Shown: in pieces, positions 62,980-64,000 of the stretch
Layout of the letters: each line of letters opens with the position of its first letter
How positions within the stretch are numbered: the first letter of the stretch is position 1
Source: Dermacentor variabilis
Taxonomy: Eukaryota; Arthropoda; Arachnida; Ixodida; Ixodidae
DNA: 64,000 bases
Assembly: GCF_050947875.1 (NCBI RefSeq)
Contig: NC_134568.1
Location: 259,233,115-259,297,114 of the forward strand
Reading direction: 5' to 3'
Notes under the pieces: model-generated
What the model was told of the DNA's origin: nothing
What the model saw: only the letters and a program-made list of their open reading frames with translations
The model's database searches: none
Position numbers and translations under genes: made by a program

Positions 62980-63145
62980 GTGGCGACTCAGTGGCCATGG
63001 TGTTCTGCTGCTGAGCATTAGGTCGTGGGCTTGGTTTCCAGCTGTGGCAGCAGCATTCCAATATAATGGTGGAATGCAAAAATGCTCATATATGCGCAGC
63101 ACATAGCTGCATGTTAAAAAAAAACGTAGGTTGCCAAATTAATCC
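62980..63145 (+). repeat. Old, diverged Ruka-type SINE
   Basis: 'gcgactcagtggccatggtg' and 'gctgctgagcattaggtcgt' match the SINE head, and 'ccagagccctccactac' the body, with many substitutions and a poly-A insertion. Confidence 0.6.
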
Positions 63146-63295
63146 AGAGCCCTCCACTACAATGTTTCAGACAGTCCCTGGGTTGCTTTAGGATAATAAA
63201 CTTCATAGATCAATCATTCACTCCATACCACACTAATCTACTTTAAATACTATAGTATATTTAATACAGTTTGCTTTCACTGCAACAAGCAATGT

Positions 63296-63889
63296 ACGAG
63301 AGCGAATCAAAGTCTTGGGGGGGGGGGGGCGCTATTTTTTATTAGCCAAAATAAGGTACATACAGGTAATTACAGATTGTGCACATACTATTCTATGTAC
63401 CTTACACTATTTTTCTGCATGATCCCCACAGCGATTCAGACATTTGTCCCTTGGCAGTACTAAATTTGAGAAATGTTGTCGTCAGTCAGTGATGCACACG
63501 GCCTCCCCGAACACTCATTGTCATGCAATTCATCATGGCCTTTTGCAAACTCGCAACACCGCCACCGCACACTTTACAAAGCGAAACACCTTTGCCCATA
63601 CATGGGCTGCATTTCCCTGTGGATTTCGATGGGCATCCGTCCCTTGCTCCATAGAAAATAAATCACACTTCATTGCTCTTACGCCATGGATGTGTGAAGT
63701 ACAACCGCCATCTTCAACAACTGACAGCAGCACCGTGCTGCAGAGCTACCGGCAGATAAGGCCAGGCCGGCCTAAAAAATGCCCACTGCTGAGAATAGAT
63801 ATGTTCACTTTGCATTTACAGCCATAATTTGGCTACAAAAAAAAAAAAAAAAAAAAATAGGGGCAAACACTTTCTGATTCGCCCTCATA
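63296..63889 (-). mobile_element. Deleted mariner element
   Basis: Ends TACGAGAGCGAATCAAAGTC and, inverted, TATGAGGGCGAATCAGAAAG are terminal repeats flanked by TA. On the minus strand near 63456-63412 the last residues of a mariner transposase are readable (PRDKCLNRCGDHAEK, then stop). The rest of the transposase is missing. The 127-codon plus-strand frame inside is not a gene. Confidence 0.7.
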
Positions 63890-64000
63890 TAACAAAGCAT
63901 CCCCCCCTCCCCTTTTTTTTTTGACCTTGGCTTTATCGAGGAGCTGTCTATGTATTACTGCAATTTGGTGTAGTAGTTTTGTGTGCACAATGCATTGGAA

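Noticed and set aside
63444..63827. 127-codon plus-strand frame
   Set aside because: Lies inside a deleted mariner element whose transposase remnant is on the other strand.
1..64000. CRISPR arrays, rRNA genes, prokaryotic operons or a viral genome
   Set aside because: No regularly spaced direct repeats, no rRNA-like blocks, and coding is in spliced exons throughout; retroelement pieces lack envelope or capsid genes.

Overview
The window looks like nuclear DNA of an ixodid (hard) tick. The evidence is a family of tRNA-derived SINEs matching the tick 'Ruka' type (five copies, two with clear target-site duplications), an RTE/BovB-type LINE, several Tc1/mariner and pogo-like elements, and long AT-rich introns. 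Species cannot be fixed from the sequence alone; identities rest on remembered family features, not on a search.

Two protein-coding genes could be assembled exon by exon, with every splice phase matching. On the minus strand (5556 to 4621) lies a six-exon ortholog of CFAP418 (C8orf37), a ciliary/photoreceptor protein, 172 residues. On the plus strand (7387 to 61402) lies a 20-exon ortholog of ZFAT, a transcription factor with about 20 C2H2 fingers and one AT-hook, 1323 residues, spanning 54 kb. The two genes are head to head with about 1.8 kb between start codons. The gap holds a near-perfect RFX X-box 118 bp upstream of the CFAP418 ATG, followed by CACGTG and an inverted CCAAT box, which fits a shared or adjacent promoter for a ciliary gene.

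Layout: 1-4620, flanking DNA with repeats and two weak exon-like segments; 4621-5556, CFAP418; 5557-7386, promoter region; 7387-10875, ZFAT exons 1-3, including a 225-bp second copy of exon 1 (one mismatch, synonymous) at 9034-9258; 10876-16816, intron 3 with an antisense BovB LINE and a large LTR-like palindrome; 16817-19469, exons 4-6 (AT-hook, finger, and an RGG-rich segment); 19470-33518, introns with MITEs, foldback elements and a LINE; 33519-39909, exons 8-11 (first finger array); 39910-48901, a mariner element, a second LINE and exon 12; 48902-59351, exons 13-19 (second finger array), with a GC-AG intron after exon 17; 61091-61402, last exon; then 3' UTR and repeats to 64000.

Most introns carry transposable-element remnants, which explains the gene's length. 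I found no rRNA, no functional tRNA gene, no CRISPR array, and no evidence of an unrecognised multi-gene system. The most unusual points are the duplicated first coding exon, the RGG-rich insertion in ZFAT, the GC-AG intron inside a finger, and the CFAP418/ZFAT head-to-head promoter with its X-box.
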